Below are positions 1 to 7,687 of a DNA stretch of 32,882 nucleotides, piece after piece (position 1 is the stretch's first letter; every line of letters starts with the position of its first letter). The position numbers and the translations under genes were made by a program. Under the pieces are notes generated by a model. It had not been told where the DNA came from. It saw nothing but the letters and a program-made list of their open reading frames with translations, and did not search any database. This stretch comes from a virus: positions 1 to 32,882 of IMG/VR virus record IMGVR_UViG_3300013093_000149, one strand, 5' to 3'.

Positions 1-97
1 AAATTGGAGTAATACCGGGCGTAAAGTTCTTTGCATTATAAATGTAAGGAGCTACGTGGTTGCCTACCAACTCTTGTATGTTTTCTAATTTTATCAT
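1..97 (-). CDS. Unknown protein, N-terminal fragment
   Basis: The first 32 codons of a gene that runs off the low-coordinate edge of the window. Its ATG at 95-97 overlaps the TGA stop of the preceding gene as ATGA, the translational-coupling pattern used by many genes here, which is the main reason for accepting it. The visible peptide begins MIKLENIQELVG and contains the stretch YNAKNFTPG. This is too short for a family assignment. It follows a DUF3431 gene and a GT2 gene, so a role in sugar metabolism is possible but unproven. Confidence 0.6.
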   Translation of the reverse strand, partial: MIKLENIQELVGNHVAPYIYNAKNFTPGITPI

Positions 98-765
98 TTG
101 TATGTTGGGTTGAATATGTAACATTCTAATCTTTCTATCATCCACGGTGCACTATCGTCGTCCAATAACAGATCGCACACAAGTTCGTAGAATTCTTTAG
201 ATCTTAAGTGAGCGTGTTCTTTGGTAATAGCGAAGTGTCCTCCTGGCATGAACTCGTACTCTGTTGGCTTTTCGTCGGTAAACAATAGGTCCCAGTATTT
301 GTCCACGTTTATGTTTGGATTGGAGTCCTGAGGTTGTCCGTTGCTTTGACACACTAATACATTTCCTGCGCCGTGTTGTTTGGACAAGCTCAAGTCCCAC
401 ATACGACCTCCTAACGGAGAAGGTATTGTTATCGTGTTCCAATGGAATCCATAGTATCCGCCTATCTTTAATTGGCATCGACTATCTTGAGCATCGTTAT
501 TTATTACCTGTACGATGTCTTGCCAATGATCGAACGGATAGTCTTGTGCAAAATAAGTAATATCCGCCAAACTATCGTAATTAATATGCAAGTGATTAAA
601 GAAAGTGTGTACGCACCTTCCTCTGTTTAATTCTATCTCGATCTCGTTCTCTCTTTGTGGTGTCTCGTCTCCCTTTCTATAGACCGTAATCTTTGTAGAA
701 AGATCGATATCGTCCAACCAATCCAAGTATTTATCGTAAGCCGCTATAACTAATTCTTTACTCAT
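94..765 (-). CDS. DUF3431-like protein
   Basis: This 223-residue protein resembles the DUF3431 family, a poorly characterised group often found beside glycosyltransferases. The cues are the N-terminal YDKYLDWLDD segment, the HLHINYDSLADITYFAQ block near residues 57-73, PFDHW at about 77-81, and the C-terminal FMPGGHFAITKE block followed by SKEFYELV. The family has no established reaction. The start overlaps the stop of the upstream GT2 gene as ATGA, and its own stop overlaps the next start, so it sits inside a tightly coupled cluster. It has no signal peptide or membrane segment and is probably cytoplasmic. The family match is from memory of the motif pattern. Confidence 0.7.
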   Translation of the reverse strand: MSKELVIAAYDKYLDWLDDIDLSTKITVYRKGDETPQRENEIEIELNRGRCVHTFFNHLHINYDSLADITYFAQDYPFDHWQDIVQVINNDAQDSRCQLKIGGYYGFHWNTITIPSPLGGRMWDLSLSKQHGAGNVLVCQSNGQPQDSNPNINVDKYWDLLFTDEKPTEYEFMPGGHFAITKEHAHLRSKEFYELVCDLLLDDDSAPWMIERLECYIFNPTYK

Positions 766-1406
766 ATAGTATCATATAAACTATTCTGCTTTTCTTGTCT
801 CTTGATGTCTTTAGGGTGATACAACGCCCAAGTTTCGTCGGTATCTGGTAAATAAGTGTAGATTTGGCATCCGCATATTCTCTCGTGTACTTTACCTTCC
901 CACTTGATCTTGTCAGTGTTCTTACAGATTCTGGTTTGGTAGTCGGGCCAATTAACGTAGCCTTTCTTGTTTACCTGCCATCTCCACTTGGCGATGTGCT
1001 CCTTTGTCAAACCCGTTACTGTATTGACCCTTGGTACGTGGATGCACTCTATAGTAGAGTTGGTTTCTAGTATACCCTTCAAATGCTGTATCAGTGGTAA
1101 AGACAAGTACTCGTCAGCGTCTATGAAGAAAATGTAATCCTTTTTGCAATTGGATTTGATATTATTTTTGAAGTGAGCGAAGTCTTTGTTCAATGGAGTG
1201 GAAACGAATATCAAATTGTCCGAAGTAAACTGTGTCTTGTACTTCTCTATTACGTCCAATACTTTCTGAGTTACGTTATCCGAATCTACTTGGACGATCA
1301 CCTCGTCTTCCTGGTCAGCGTAATTAACCAACTGCTGTAATAATCTATCAAGCTCTTGGTCCTCGTTGCAGGCTGTCACTGCATAGCTGATGGTTACTTT
1401 ACTCAT
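762..1406 (-). CDS. Glycosyltransferase family 2 (GT-A fold)
   Basis: Predicted nucleotide-sugar-dependent glycosyltransferase. The N-terminus (SYAVTACNEDQELDRLL) is the usual GT2 opening, and FFIDADEYL supplies the DxD metal-binding motif at Asp96-Ala-Asp98. The later region RWQVNKKGYVNWPDYQTRIC resembles the acceptor half of small GT2 enzymes that end in a KVHE-type motif. The start was placed at 1406 instead of 1433 because this ATG overlaps the stop of the upstream zinc-ribbon gene as ATGA and gives the expected GT2 N-terminus. Its stop overlaps the DUF3431 gene in the same way. The sugar and acceptor cannot be read from the sequence. Confidence 0.85.
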   Translation of the reverse strand: MSKVTISYAVTACNEDQELDRLLQQLVNYADQEDEVIVQVDSDNVTQKVLDVIEKYKTQFTSDNLIFVSTPLNKDFAHFKNNIKSNCKKDYIFFIDADEYLSLPLIQHLKGILETNSTIECIHVPRVNTVTGLTKEHIAKWRWQVNKKGYVNWPDYQTRICKNTDKIKWEGKVHERICGCQIYTYLPDTDETWALYHPKDIKRQEKQNSLYDTI

Positions 1407-1855
1407 ATATCGAATAATTGAATGTAATCGCAAGCTTCATAAAAATCTCTACCAAAATCTTTAGTTGAAGTAGGATCTGACTTATGAGTTTGATTTTTAT
1501 ATTTTGGTGATGCTAATTCTTCTTCTGTTAAAGCAACGCTTTTTGTTGCTCTCCATTGCCAGTTATCGGCGCTATTACCAAATGCGTACACTGTGCCTTT
1601 GCCCTTTATGTTTATGGTCATTGGGTACCAGACTCTGTGTATTTCGTCTGTTCTCTTTATGTCTTTATATAACATTGGAAAAGCATCGTCTGATTCGTAA
1701 GTTTCGAAGTCGAACTCTCCTTCTCTCATCAAGTCGTTTGTTTCGAATCCGCAAGCCACGCAAGAGTACTTGTTATGGAACTCGTTGATCGGTTCTATGT
1801 TGCAGCACTCGTCTTGTCTGCACAAAGGACACATCATTAATGTACTATCTATCAT
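1403..1855 (-). CDS. Zinc-ribbon phage protein, function unknown
   Basis: This 150-residue protein has an N-terminal zinc ribbon: CPLC at about residues 9-12 followed by CVAC near 32-35, with additional Cys residues between. The rest is rich in aromatic and charged residues (WYPMTINIKGKGTVYAFGNSADNW) and has no motif I recognise. The start at 1855 overlaps the end of the preceding gene by 11 bases; an alternative ATG lies six codons in, directly before the CPLC motif. It precedes the GT2 and DUF3431 genes and may be co-translated with them. No function is assigned. Confidence 0.75.
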   Translation of the reverse strand: MIDSTLMMCPLCRQDECCNIEPINEFHNKYSCVACGFETNDLMREGEFDFETYESDDAFPMLYKDIKRTDEIHRVWYPMTINIKGKGTVYAFGNSADNWQWRATKSVALTEEELASPKYKNQTHKSDPTSTKDFGRDFYEACDYIQLFDI

Positions 1856-2282
1856 TGTCGTCTGGTTTTAAATCGTTAAAATATGTAGCGTACCAATTAG
1901 GACTACCATTGTTGGTAAAGGTGATAGTACTACCCGATGGAAGCGATGTACTTGTTGATATAGATAAATCACCAAAGGATGCTATGTTTGGGTTAGCTAT
2001 TGTAATAGAACTAATTCCCGGCGTTGTTGTTACTGCGAATCCACTACTTACTGTTCCACTTCCTGTAAGAGAAGTAACACGAAATGGACTATCTGAGCTC
2101 CAATATGGAGGATACGATTGAAGAGTATGATCTTGAAACATGCCTGGTGTTTCTTCAAACTCGTCATCATTTACTTGGTCTAATCTTTCTTTTAATAGGG
2201 TCCACTGTTTAGGAGTCACGTTGTATTCGTGAACTCCTTCAGTGAATCCTCGAAGCCATAAAATAAATTGTTGTGAGGTCAT
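1845..2282 (-). CDS. Phage protein with conserved N-terminal helix and Ser/Thr-rich tail
   Basis: The first 40 residues (FILWLRGFTEGVHEYNVTP followed by KQWTLLKERLDQV) resemble a short helical module that I associate with small phage proteins of unknown function. The remaining 100 residues are Ser, Thr, Gly and Pro rich with alternating hydrophobics and look like a beta-structured or low-complexity tail. The ATG overlaps the stop of an HNH endonuclease gene as ATGA, so the endonuclease is inserted exactly at this gene's start. No signal peptide and no catalytic motif are visible. Confidence 0.7.
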   Translation of the reverse strand: MTSQQFILWLRGFTEGVHEYNVTPKQWTLLKERLDQVNDDEFEETPGMFQDHTLQSYPPYWSSDSPFRVTSLTGSGTVSSGFAVTTTPGISSITIANPNIASFGDLSISTSTSLPSGSTITFTNNGSPNWYATYFNDLKPDDNDR

Positions 2283-2950
2283 AAAATTTTTTTTAATTTT
2301 TTTTGTTTTTGAGCTAATATTCGTGCTTCACTCCAAGGTTTTCCTTTTTTACTTTCACTTATTTTCTTTTTTGTTTCTTCAGTTTTAGGAACGCTAAGTT
2401 TTTCTTTATGCGAATTAGATAGTCGTATCCCTTTAAATCTTTTAGAAACATCAGGTTGAGGCTTTCCTTTTTTTGCTTCACTCATTTTTTTCTTAACCTC
2501 TTCTGAATGTTTTATACCAGTTCTACCATTATTTTTTTTAATTCCCTTATTTTTATAAGCGCCTTTTCCTAAATAACTTCCTTCCATTCGACCTTTCATT
2601 ATGTTATCTATTCTTTCTTTAGAGTGTTTTTTTCCAATTAAGGTCTTACTTATTTTTTTCTTAGTATCTTCAGGACACGCTATGCCTTTTCTTTTTTCCG
2701 CAGCGTATTGGTTTATTTTTTTTATTTCATCCTTAGATAAATTTAATCTTTGTCTTATTAATATGCACGCATTCCAATCTTGTTGTTTGTAGTGTATGTC
2801 GTAATGTTCTTGTATCGAAACCGCTTTTAAATTTTCTATTGAATTATTATTTCTATTTCCATCTATGTGGTGAATATCATAATGCACTCCATTTTCGTCT
2901 AATGGAATAGCTCCGTTGTGATCTTTCCAGATTTTTCTATAATTTTCCAT
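2279..2950 (-). CDS. HNH homing endonuclease with NUMOD3 repeats
   Basis: Free-standing homing endonuclease. An N-terminal HNH nuclease module (YDIHHIDGNRNNNSIENL, then HYDIHY) lies at residues 24-53. It is followed by several lysine-rich NUMOD3-type DNA-binding repeats with the pattern KKKIS(K/E)xxxGKxxS, seen near residues 97-115, 150-170 and 190-205. Such genes cut phage DNA near their own insertion site and spread by recombination. It ends in an ATGA overlap with the next gene and is preceded by the TATATTTATA-like motif, so it looks like a self-contained expression cassette. Base composition is more A/T-rich than in neighbouring genes, as expected for a mobile gene. Confidence 0.93.
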   Translation of the reverse strand: MENYRKIWKDHNGAIPLDENGVHYDIHHIDGNRNNNSIENLKAVSIQEHYDIHYKQQDWNACILIRQRLNLSKDEIKKINQYAAEKRKGIACPEDTKKKISKTLIGKKHSKERIDNIMKGRMEGSYLGKGAYKNKGIKKNNGRTGIKHSEEVKKKMSEAKKGKPQPDVSKRFKGIRLSNSHKEKLSVPKTEETKKKISESKKGKPWSEARILAQKQKKLKKIL

Positions 2951-2960
2951 TCTATTTTAT

Positions 2961-2969
2961 TATAAATAT
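2961..2969 (-). promoter_or_regulatory. Putative phage promoter motif upstream of the HNH gene
   Basis: The coding strand reads GATATTTATAATAAAATAGA just before the HNH start. The same arrangement, nearly letter for letter, precedes the other HNH gene at 13105. It lies in the 36-base gap after the GT-B gene at 2987. Promoter function is inferred from recurrence. Confidence 0.5.
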
Positions 2970-2986
2970 CGTGAAAAACAAATTCT

Positions 2987-4285
2987 TTACTTGTCATTTT
3001 TAACTTCTATTTTCTTAAGTTTAGGTAATGTCAATCCAACTTGCTTGGGTACTTTGTCCAAGTAAGTCGACAATAAGTTCTTCATCTCGTCGAAGGAGAA
3101 CATCGTCTTTGACTTGTGCGCTTGTTGTTTTGCCTTTTCTTGATACTTCGTATACTTTTCGAATACGTCTCTTAAATAGAACTCCGCTTGTTTGATATCA
3201 GGCGAGAACCAACCGGATTCTGCGATCAACATGTTTTCCACTACTGCAGAAGGGTGAATCTGAGTTATTTGACCACCTACCATTGAAGTGTACTCTGCGA
3301 ATAAGAAATCGATGTGGCCTGAATAAGCGGTCACAATGATTGGCTTCTTTGATAAGCTGAACTCCAATAAAGGTCTACCGAATCCTTCTCCTTTTGTTAA
3401 GCTGATCATTGCTCTGATCTTACCGTGATTGTACAAATAGTTCATGTCTTCGTCGTCCAATTCACCGTGTATCAAATACAAGTTGGGTAAATCTTTGGAG
3501 TCGATAGTTTTTCTAATTTGATCGATCTTCTCAAGTATAGCGTCTCTGTCCATAATACTTGCACCACCGCTTGATACTTTTAGCACCATTCCTGGCTTGT
3601 TCTTCTTGTTTTTGAAAGTCTCCAAGAAAGTTTTGATCGTCAATCCGATATTCTTTCTGTCTTCTCCCAAATCTCCTTGTAACCAGTGACCAACCACTAA
3701 ATAGTTGAAGTCCTCTTTGATTGTGTCCAATGTCGTCACTAAGTCCGTATCAGGAATCTTTTCGTCCTCGATAAAGAAGTACTTGTTCAAGTCAGCACCT
3801 TCGAATAAAACATCAACCGGTTTTTCTAATTTGATCTCTCTTACTTTCTGACCTTGTTGATTGGTCTCTGTAAACGTAGATTGCTGGAATACGTTCTTTG
3901 CATGTTGAGAAGATACTAAAGTTAAGTTCATTCTGTTAACACCGTCGATCCAGCTAGCGTGACAAAGTGTTGTCTCGATTCCCGCTGTCAAACCAAGGTT
4001 AAATTTACCGATCGATTGGAATTCGTTAGGCACTGTAATTTGGCACCAGAAATCGGGTTGCTTCTTCAATTGACCTGTTGTATTAAACAAAGGTATTACC
4101 CATCCCCATTCTTCTTCGTTGTCTGCGATGTAACCCCAAGGAGTTGCACCCCATCGTTGCGGTAGGATTTCGATCTCCCACTCGTCTTTCTTTAATTCGT
4201 ACAGAGCTTTTACGAAATCTCTCGATCTTGCTCCGTATCCACTGTATGTGTCTATAGGACACGATATAACTGCGTATTGTTTCAT
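2987..4285 (-). CDS. Glycosyltransferase, GT-B fold (GT4-like)
   Basis: A 432-residue predicted glycosyltransferase of the two-Rossmann GT-B type. The N-terminal half begins with ISCPIDTYSGYGARSRDF, a typical acceptor-side opening with a glycine-rich turn. The C-terminal half has the nucleotide-sugar signature KGEGFGRPLLEFSLSKKPIIV, with two acidic residues spaced as in the EX7E motif of GT4 enzymes. It follows the neighbouring GT-B gene at 4293 by only seven bases, so the two probably act on the same glycan. No signal peptide or membrane helix is seen, suggesting a cytoplasmic enzyme. Donor and acceptor are unknown. Confidence 0.88.
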   Translation of the reverse strand: MKQYAVISCPIDTYSGYGARSRDFVKALYELKKDEWEIEILPQRWGATPWGYIADNEEEWGWVIPLFNTTGQLKKQPDFWCQITVPNEFQSIGKFNLGLTAGIETTLCHASWIDGVNRMNLTLVSSQHAKNVFQQSTFTETNQQGQKVREIKLEKPVDVLFEGADLNKYFFIEDEKIPDTDLVTTLDTIKEDFNYLVVGHWLQGDLGEDRKNIGLTIKTFLETFKNKKNKPGMVLKVSSGGASIMDRDAILEKIDQIRKTIDSKDLPNLYLIHGELDDEDMNYLYNHGKIRAMISLTKGEGFGRPLLEFSLSKKPIIVTAYSGHIDFLFAEYTSMVGGQITQIHPSAVVENMLIAESGWFSPDIKQAEFYLRDVFEKYTKYQEKAKQQAHKSKTMFSFDEMKNLLSTYLDKVPKQVGLTLPKLKKIEVKNDK

Positions 4286-4292
4286 AAACTGA

Positions 4293-5744
4293 TTAATATG
4301 TTAAAGGGTGAGGTATGCTTTTAGGTTTTAACGATTCTACTTTAAAGAATTCGAACTTAGCTCTTGGTTTGAACTTATCGAACGTTTCGTTAATTCCATC
4401 GATTACGTTTTTGGCCATCCATCTTGCGCTCATCATTGATTCGTCAGAAGATACCCATTCGCGAGCTGCTTTAGAAGCTTCTTCGTAATTAGCAGGAGTT
4501 TCCGTTTTCAATTCGTACACTTCTCCAATTTTGTTGGCGATGTCTCTAAAGTCAGCTCTATCGTCCCAAATGTAAGGAGTAGGAATCGATCCAACCAAGC
4601 TCATATTCGTAGGAAATACTGGGAATGCCCATTTACCGTGATTGGTATAAGTTCCAAAATGGTTAGACGGGATTTTCTTGGTCGGCGTGAACCAATTTCC
4701 TTCTTCGTCCTCGAATCTCATTTGATCTTGCATTCCTCCTGTTACTGTAGCGATGATAGGTTTTCCGCACATCATGCCTTCTGTTAAACTCAATCCCCAA
4801 CCTTCGTTAGAAGATATTAAAGCAACAGCGTCGCACACGTTGTACATTAAATTCATCTGATCTACCGGTAATCTATCGTCGTTAATGATTACGTTCTTGT
4901 GATCCTCTGAACAAAGCAAGTTAATTACTGCCGGTAAATCCGTACCGTTTTCGTCCATTGCTTGAGTGTGCATTAACAACACGCACTTGCTAGCTTTCTC
5001 CGCTCCGATCTCATCGCAGAAAGAAGACCATGCAGCAATTAAATCCGATACGCACTTACGTCTAATGTTTCTTGCGTTATAGAATAATACGAAATCGTAC
5101 TCTTTGCCTTTGAATACTCTTTGCTTCAACTCTTGTACTTTTGCGTATTCCTCTACCATAAATTCGTTGATAGGGAAAAAGTGCTTCTCGTTGATTCCGT
5201 GAGGAACATACTTAAGGATCTTCTCTTTGATACTTTCGCCCAATACAAGTTCGTTGATAATCTTTGTCTGCTTGGATATCGCGAACAAAGTATCGCATGA
5301 CTCGTAGAAAGATTTGTTGTATAACGGAGCCGGTAAATCGTCCCAAATATTCAAGTAAATAATTGGCATGCTTCTTCTGATCTCGTTCTCCATTTGGAAC
5401 AACCATGTCCAATATCTTGGATCGGTGAATATCATGATTGCATCCGGATTCTCTATCTGAATCATGTTTCTTACTAACTCTTGCGTACCGTAACCGCTGA
5501 TTGGGTATATGAACACCGAAGAGTCTTTGATACCCAAGATGTTGTTGGTATCATCGCAGATGTCCAACCTTTTACCTTGGTCAGGATGGTTGATTGCACC
5601 TCCTAAATTTATCCAATTAAATACGTGAGCAGTACTTACTACTATCTCTCTTGCCATTGTGGATATACCGCTGGTCATTCTAATGTCGTCGCATAACAAC
5701 AGGATTTTTTTCCTGTCTTTTTGTGGTATGTAACCTTCTATCAT
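4293..5744 (-). CDS. Glycosyltransferase, GT-B fold (GT4-like)
   Basis: A 483-residue GT-B glycosyltransferase. The N-terminus (ILLLCDDIRMTSGISTMAREIV) carries the glycine-containing acceptor loop. The C-terminal domain has NEGWGLSLTEGMMCGKPIIAT, the classic GT4 EX7E donor-binding motif, followed by GGMQDQ. Residues 205-215 include FYNARNIRRKCVSDLI, a position where family members bind donor phosphates. It is adjacent to a second GT-B gene and downstream of a ribbon-helix-helix gene at 5761. The pair probably transfers successive sugars, but substrates are not predictable. Confidence 0.9.
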   Translation of the reverse strand: MIEGYIPQKDRKKILLLCDDIRMTSGISTMAREIVVSTAHVFNWINLGGAINHPDQGKRLDICDDTNNILGIKDSSVFIYPISGYGTQELVRNMIQIENPDAIMIFTDPRYWTWLFQMENEIRRSMPIIYLNIWDDLPAPLYNKSFYESCDTLFAISKQTKIINELVLGESIKEKILKYVPHGINEKHFFPINEFMVEEYAKVQELKQRVFKGKEYDFVLFYNARNIRRKCVSDLIAAWSSFCDEIGAEKASKCVLLMHTQAMDENGTDLPAVINLLCSEDHKNVIINDDRLPVDQMNLMYNVCDAVALISSNEGWGLSLTEGMMCGKPIIATVTGGMQDQMRFEDEEGNWFTPTKKIPSNHFGTYTNHGKWAFPVFPTNMSLVGSIPTPYIWDDRADFRDIANKIGEVYELKTETPANYEEASKAAREWVSSDESMMSARWMAKNVIDGINETFDKFKPRAKFEFFKVESLKPKSIPHPLTY

Positions 5745-5760
5745 AACGTTGATTTGATTT

Positions 5761-5982
5761 TTATTTTATTAATCCTGCATTCTCAGATCCTGTGTAATGC
5801 GTATTGATTTGATTGTATATGGTCTTTCTGAATCCCTCGTCAGTCATGTAGAGATACAGGGCTCTTTCTACGACCTCTTGTAAGTTCATCTTAGACTTTA
5901 TACATGTTACTTTGAAGTCCTCGTAAAGTGTTTCAGGGATCTTCAGGGACGTAGTCGCCCTTTTTGGTTTTATTAGTGTCAT
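5761..5982 (-). CDS. Ribbon-helix-helix DNA-binding protein
   Basis: A 73-residue protein with the layout of Arc/MetJ-type repressors: a basic N-terminal tail (IKPKRATTS), a short strand (SLKIP), helix A (ETLYEDFKVTCIKSK) and helix B (LQEVVERALYLYMTD). These proteins bind operators as dimers through the beta ribbon. Its small size and place directly upstream of two glycosyltransferase genes suggest a transcription regulator, perhaps of phage or host genes. The target is unknown. A TATATTTATA-like motif lies 13 bases before the start. Confidence 0.75.
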   Translation of the reverse strand: MTLIKPKRATTSLKIPETLYEDFKVTCIKSKMNLQEVVERALYLYMTDEGFRKTIYNQINTHYTGSENAGLIK

Positions 5983-5994
5983 ATTACTGTTTTC

Positions 5995-6003
5995 TATAAA
6001 TAT
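5995..6003 (-). promoter_or_regulatory. Putative phage promoter motif
   Basis: The coding strand reads GATATTTATAG, 12 bases before the ATG of the ribbon-helix-helix gene, in a 60-base intergenic gap. It matches the recurring motif of this window. A further AT-rich stretch with TATATCTAGATATA lies immediately upstream. Confidence 0.5.
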
Positions 6004-6042
6004 CTACATAAATGTGTAAATATATCTAGATATACAAAATAG

Positions 6043-6942
6043 TTAGGATTTAGAGCAAATTTCTGGCTTGTCCTTGAACTCGCACCACTTACAGCTGTCA
6101 AAATTCTTGGGGTATTCCTTCTCTATAAACTTGGCGTCGGGAGTAAAACAGTCCCTTACAAAGGATTCGAACTCTTCTACCGCTTTCTTTAGCTTCGCCT
6201 TTCCTTGAGCCGGTTTAATCTCTTGTACCCAGTGCGTAGGGAAGTCTTCGCTTATGAACGGTCTTCTTTTGACGATCATGAACATTACGTCCACTTCTTC
6301 TGGGCTTATCTTTAGAGCCCTTGAGTAGAAGTGTTTGTAAAGTAATAACTGACTAAGCTTGGTCTCGTCCTTTTTATCGGAATCTTTCCACCCTCCGGTG
6401 CTTGTTTTGAAGTCAATGACTATGTACTTCTTCAGATCTTGGTCGTAGAATATGATGTCTATATAACCCTGCATGATGACGTTGGGAATATCGTCCACTA
6501 TGTATTGCTCCATTGGAATCTCGATACCCACTAGCTTGACTTTCTTTGTGGTAAAGTACTTCTTTCTGTTCTTCTTGACCCATGACATGATATTGATACC
6601 GTCTTGGATAAAAGCGTTGAAGTCTTCCTTGTTAACGTAGTGCTCGTCCTTGTTTTTCTCCATCTCTTCCTTGTAATTGGCAATCATGCGCTCTTTAAGA
6701 AAGGTCTCGTAATCGAACTCTTCTGACTTCTTAACGGACTCTTCGTACATTAAGCGTAGGTATTCTTGAATAGTTTCGTGAAAGCTAGTACCGAATAGAG
6801 TGTGAATGGAAGGTTTGAATACGCGCTGCTTCTTTACGTAGTTCATGTACCACCTAAAATTGCACTGTTTGTACATTGAATACTGAGAGTACGATACCGA
6901 TTTTTGGTAAGCGTAATTTATGGTGGATTCCCTTTTTGGCAT
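6043..6942 (-). CDS. PD-(D/E)XK nuclease, Cas4/RecB-like with Fe-S cysteines
   Basis: A 299-residue predicted exonuclease of the PD-(D/E)XK superfamily. Visible elements are His55 in FGTSFHE, Asp162 in GYIDI, the catalytic Asp177-Phe-Lys179 in VIDFKTS, and the Gln198/Tyr202 helix (LSQLLLYKHFY). Cys27 together with Cys284, Cys287 and Cys297 matches the four-cysteine iron-sulfur arrangement of Cas4 and AddB nucleases, which clamps the N- and C-termini together. Phage members of this family act in DNA replication or recombination. No CRISPR array or other cas gene is present, so Cas4 here means fold only. A small MazG-like gene lies three bases upstream. Confidence 0.87.
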   Translation of the reverse strand: MPKRESTINYAYQKSVSYSQYSMYKQCNFRWYMNYVKKQRVFKPSIHTLFGTSFHETIQEYLRLMYEESVKKSEEFDYETFLKERMIANYKEEMEKNKDEHYVNKEDFNAFIQDGINIMSWVKKNRKKYFTTKKVKLVGIEIPMEQYIVDDIPNVIMQGYIDIIFYDQDLKKYIVIDFKTSTGGWKDSDKKDETKLSQLLLYKHFYSRALKISPEEVDVMFMIVKRRPFISEDFPTHWVQEIKPAQGKAKLKKAVEEFESFVRDCFTPDAKFIEKEYPKNFDSCKWCEFKDKPEICSKS

Positions 6943-6945
6943 AAC

Positions 6946-7209
6946 TTATTTTTTACCGTCTATGGTAGATTTGATTTTCTTTAAATACAATATTGCGTCC
7001 ATGTGTTCTTCTATTGCATGTTGTAACCACTCTGATAACGATAGATCGGTTCTATCAAGGTCGGTATTGTATTTTAACTTACCCACTCTTGATCTATCGA
7101 TAAACTCATCAACAATAGAATCAACAATAGAATCTGTCTTTAGTATCTGTCTTGTATTTTCTTTTGTATAGATTACGTTGTCTCCGTATATGTCCTTATT
7201 ATTGCTCAT
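6946..7209 (-). CDS. Small MazG-like phage protein
   Basis: An 87-residue protein. Its C-terminal half, GKLKYNTDLDRTDLSLSEWLQHAIEEHMDAILYL, follows the pattern R-x-GxxKYxxxLxRxDLxxxEWLxHxxEExxDAxxYL that I associate with small MazG-like or dATP/dGTP pyrophosphohydrolase-like phage proteins. The acidic EE-x-x-D residues could bind Mg2+. Whether it is catalytically complete is uncertain. The start overlaps the end of the upstream zinc-ribbon gene by 11 bases. Confidence 0.65.
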   Translation of the reverse strand: MSNNKDIYGDNVIYTKENTRQILKTDSIVDSIVDEFIDRSRVGKLKYNTDLDRTDLSLSEWLQHAIEEHMDAILYLKKIKSTIDGKK

Positions 7210-7444
7210 TTGCGTCTTTGATTACTAATTCTGGAGGATAAAAGTCTTGATTAATGTGACCGCACTTAACGCAGTAAAATGTCTGAATGGGTAATACTCC
7301 ATCTTTGCCGTCTGAGGATACGAATTTGCTGACTTTACGAAGTAAGAGTCCTGCGTTGAATACGTTGTGTCCGCATGAATCACATTGTATAGCGGTAGTT
7401 TTTGTTAAGTCTACTTGTGGCTGTGGCTGTGGTCTTGTTTGCAT
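7199..7444 (-). CDS. Small zinc-ribbon phage protein
   Basis: An 81-residue protein with a complete zinc ribbon: CDSC (residues 21-24) and CVKC (about 58-61), separated by a beta-rich stretch (FNAGLLLRKVSKFVS). The N-terminus is a Gln/Pro repeat. Short zinc-ribbon proteins of this shape are common in T4-like phages and generally have no known function. The ATG overlaps the preceding stop as TAATG, supporting both this start and the small gene upstream. Confidence 0.75.
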   Translation of the reverse strand: MQTRPQPQPQVDLTKTTAIQCDSCGHNVFNAGLLLRKVSKFVSSDGKDGVLPIQTFYCVKCGHINQDFYPPELVIKDANEQ

Positions 7445-7524
7445 TATTTATATTGTTTAAATTTTTCAGGGTAAGTATCTTTCATATATTGTTCCCAACG
7501 ATGGGTCATATTTCCATTGTACAT
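7444..7524 (-). CDS. Very small ORF, translationally coupled
   Basis: A possible 26-residue protein (MYNGNMTHRWEQYMKDTYPE...) whose TAA overlaps the next ATG as TAATG. An in-frame ORF extends upstream to 7650, but that extension runs through two clear terminator hairpins, so I reject it and start at 7524 (or at the internal ATG at 7509). The HRWEQYMKDTYPEKF segment looks like a real amphipathic protein segment. Function unknown and reality only moderately supported. Confidence 0.4.
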   Translation of the reverse strand: MYNGNMTHRWEQYMKDTYPEKFKQYK

Positions 7525-7549
7525 AAAGTATCCAATATGGTAATCGAAT

Positions 7550-7578
7550 AAAAAAGAAAGACTTCGGTATAAAGTCTT
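7550..7578 (-). terminator. Rho-independent terminator (second of a tandem pair)
   Basis: The coding strand forms AAGACTT-TATACCG-AAGTCTT, a 7-bp stem with a 7-base loop, followed by TCTTTTTTATT. It stands downstream of a much longer terminator, as a backup at the end of the virion-protein transcript. Confidence 0.75.
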
Positions 7579-7595
7579 GGTTTTACGTACTATAG

Positions 7596-7661
7596 ATAAA
7601 AAAATAAGGTACATTGTATTCAGTAGTTTGATTATTCTACTAATATACAATATACCTTATT
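7596..7661 (-). terminator. Long-stem terminator after the virion protein gene
   Basis: A 17-bp stem with one G-T pair is formed by 7645-7661 and 7603-7619. The 25-base loop contains a further AGTAG/CTACT pairing, and a run of seven T residues follows on the coding strand. It begins about 27 bases after the stop of the 7688-9259 gene. Very strong terminators of this kind usually insulate highly expressed structural genes. Confidence 0.85.
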
Positions 7662-7687
7662 AAGTATAAAATATAAAATCTATGTGA

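Noticed and set aside
6043-6942. CRISPR-associated Cas4
   Set aside because: No repeats, spacers or other cas genes occur in the window; phages often carry Cas4-like Fe-S nucleases for replication.
7525-7650. N-terminal extension of the small ORF to 7650
   Set aside because: It covers two terminator hairpins, so the extension is unlikely to be translated.
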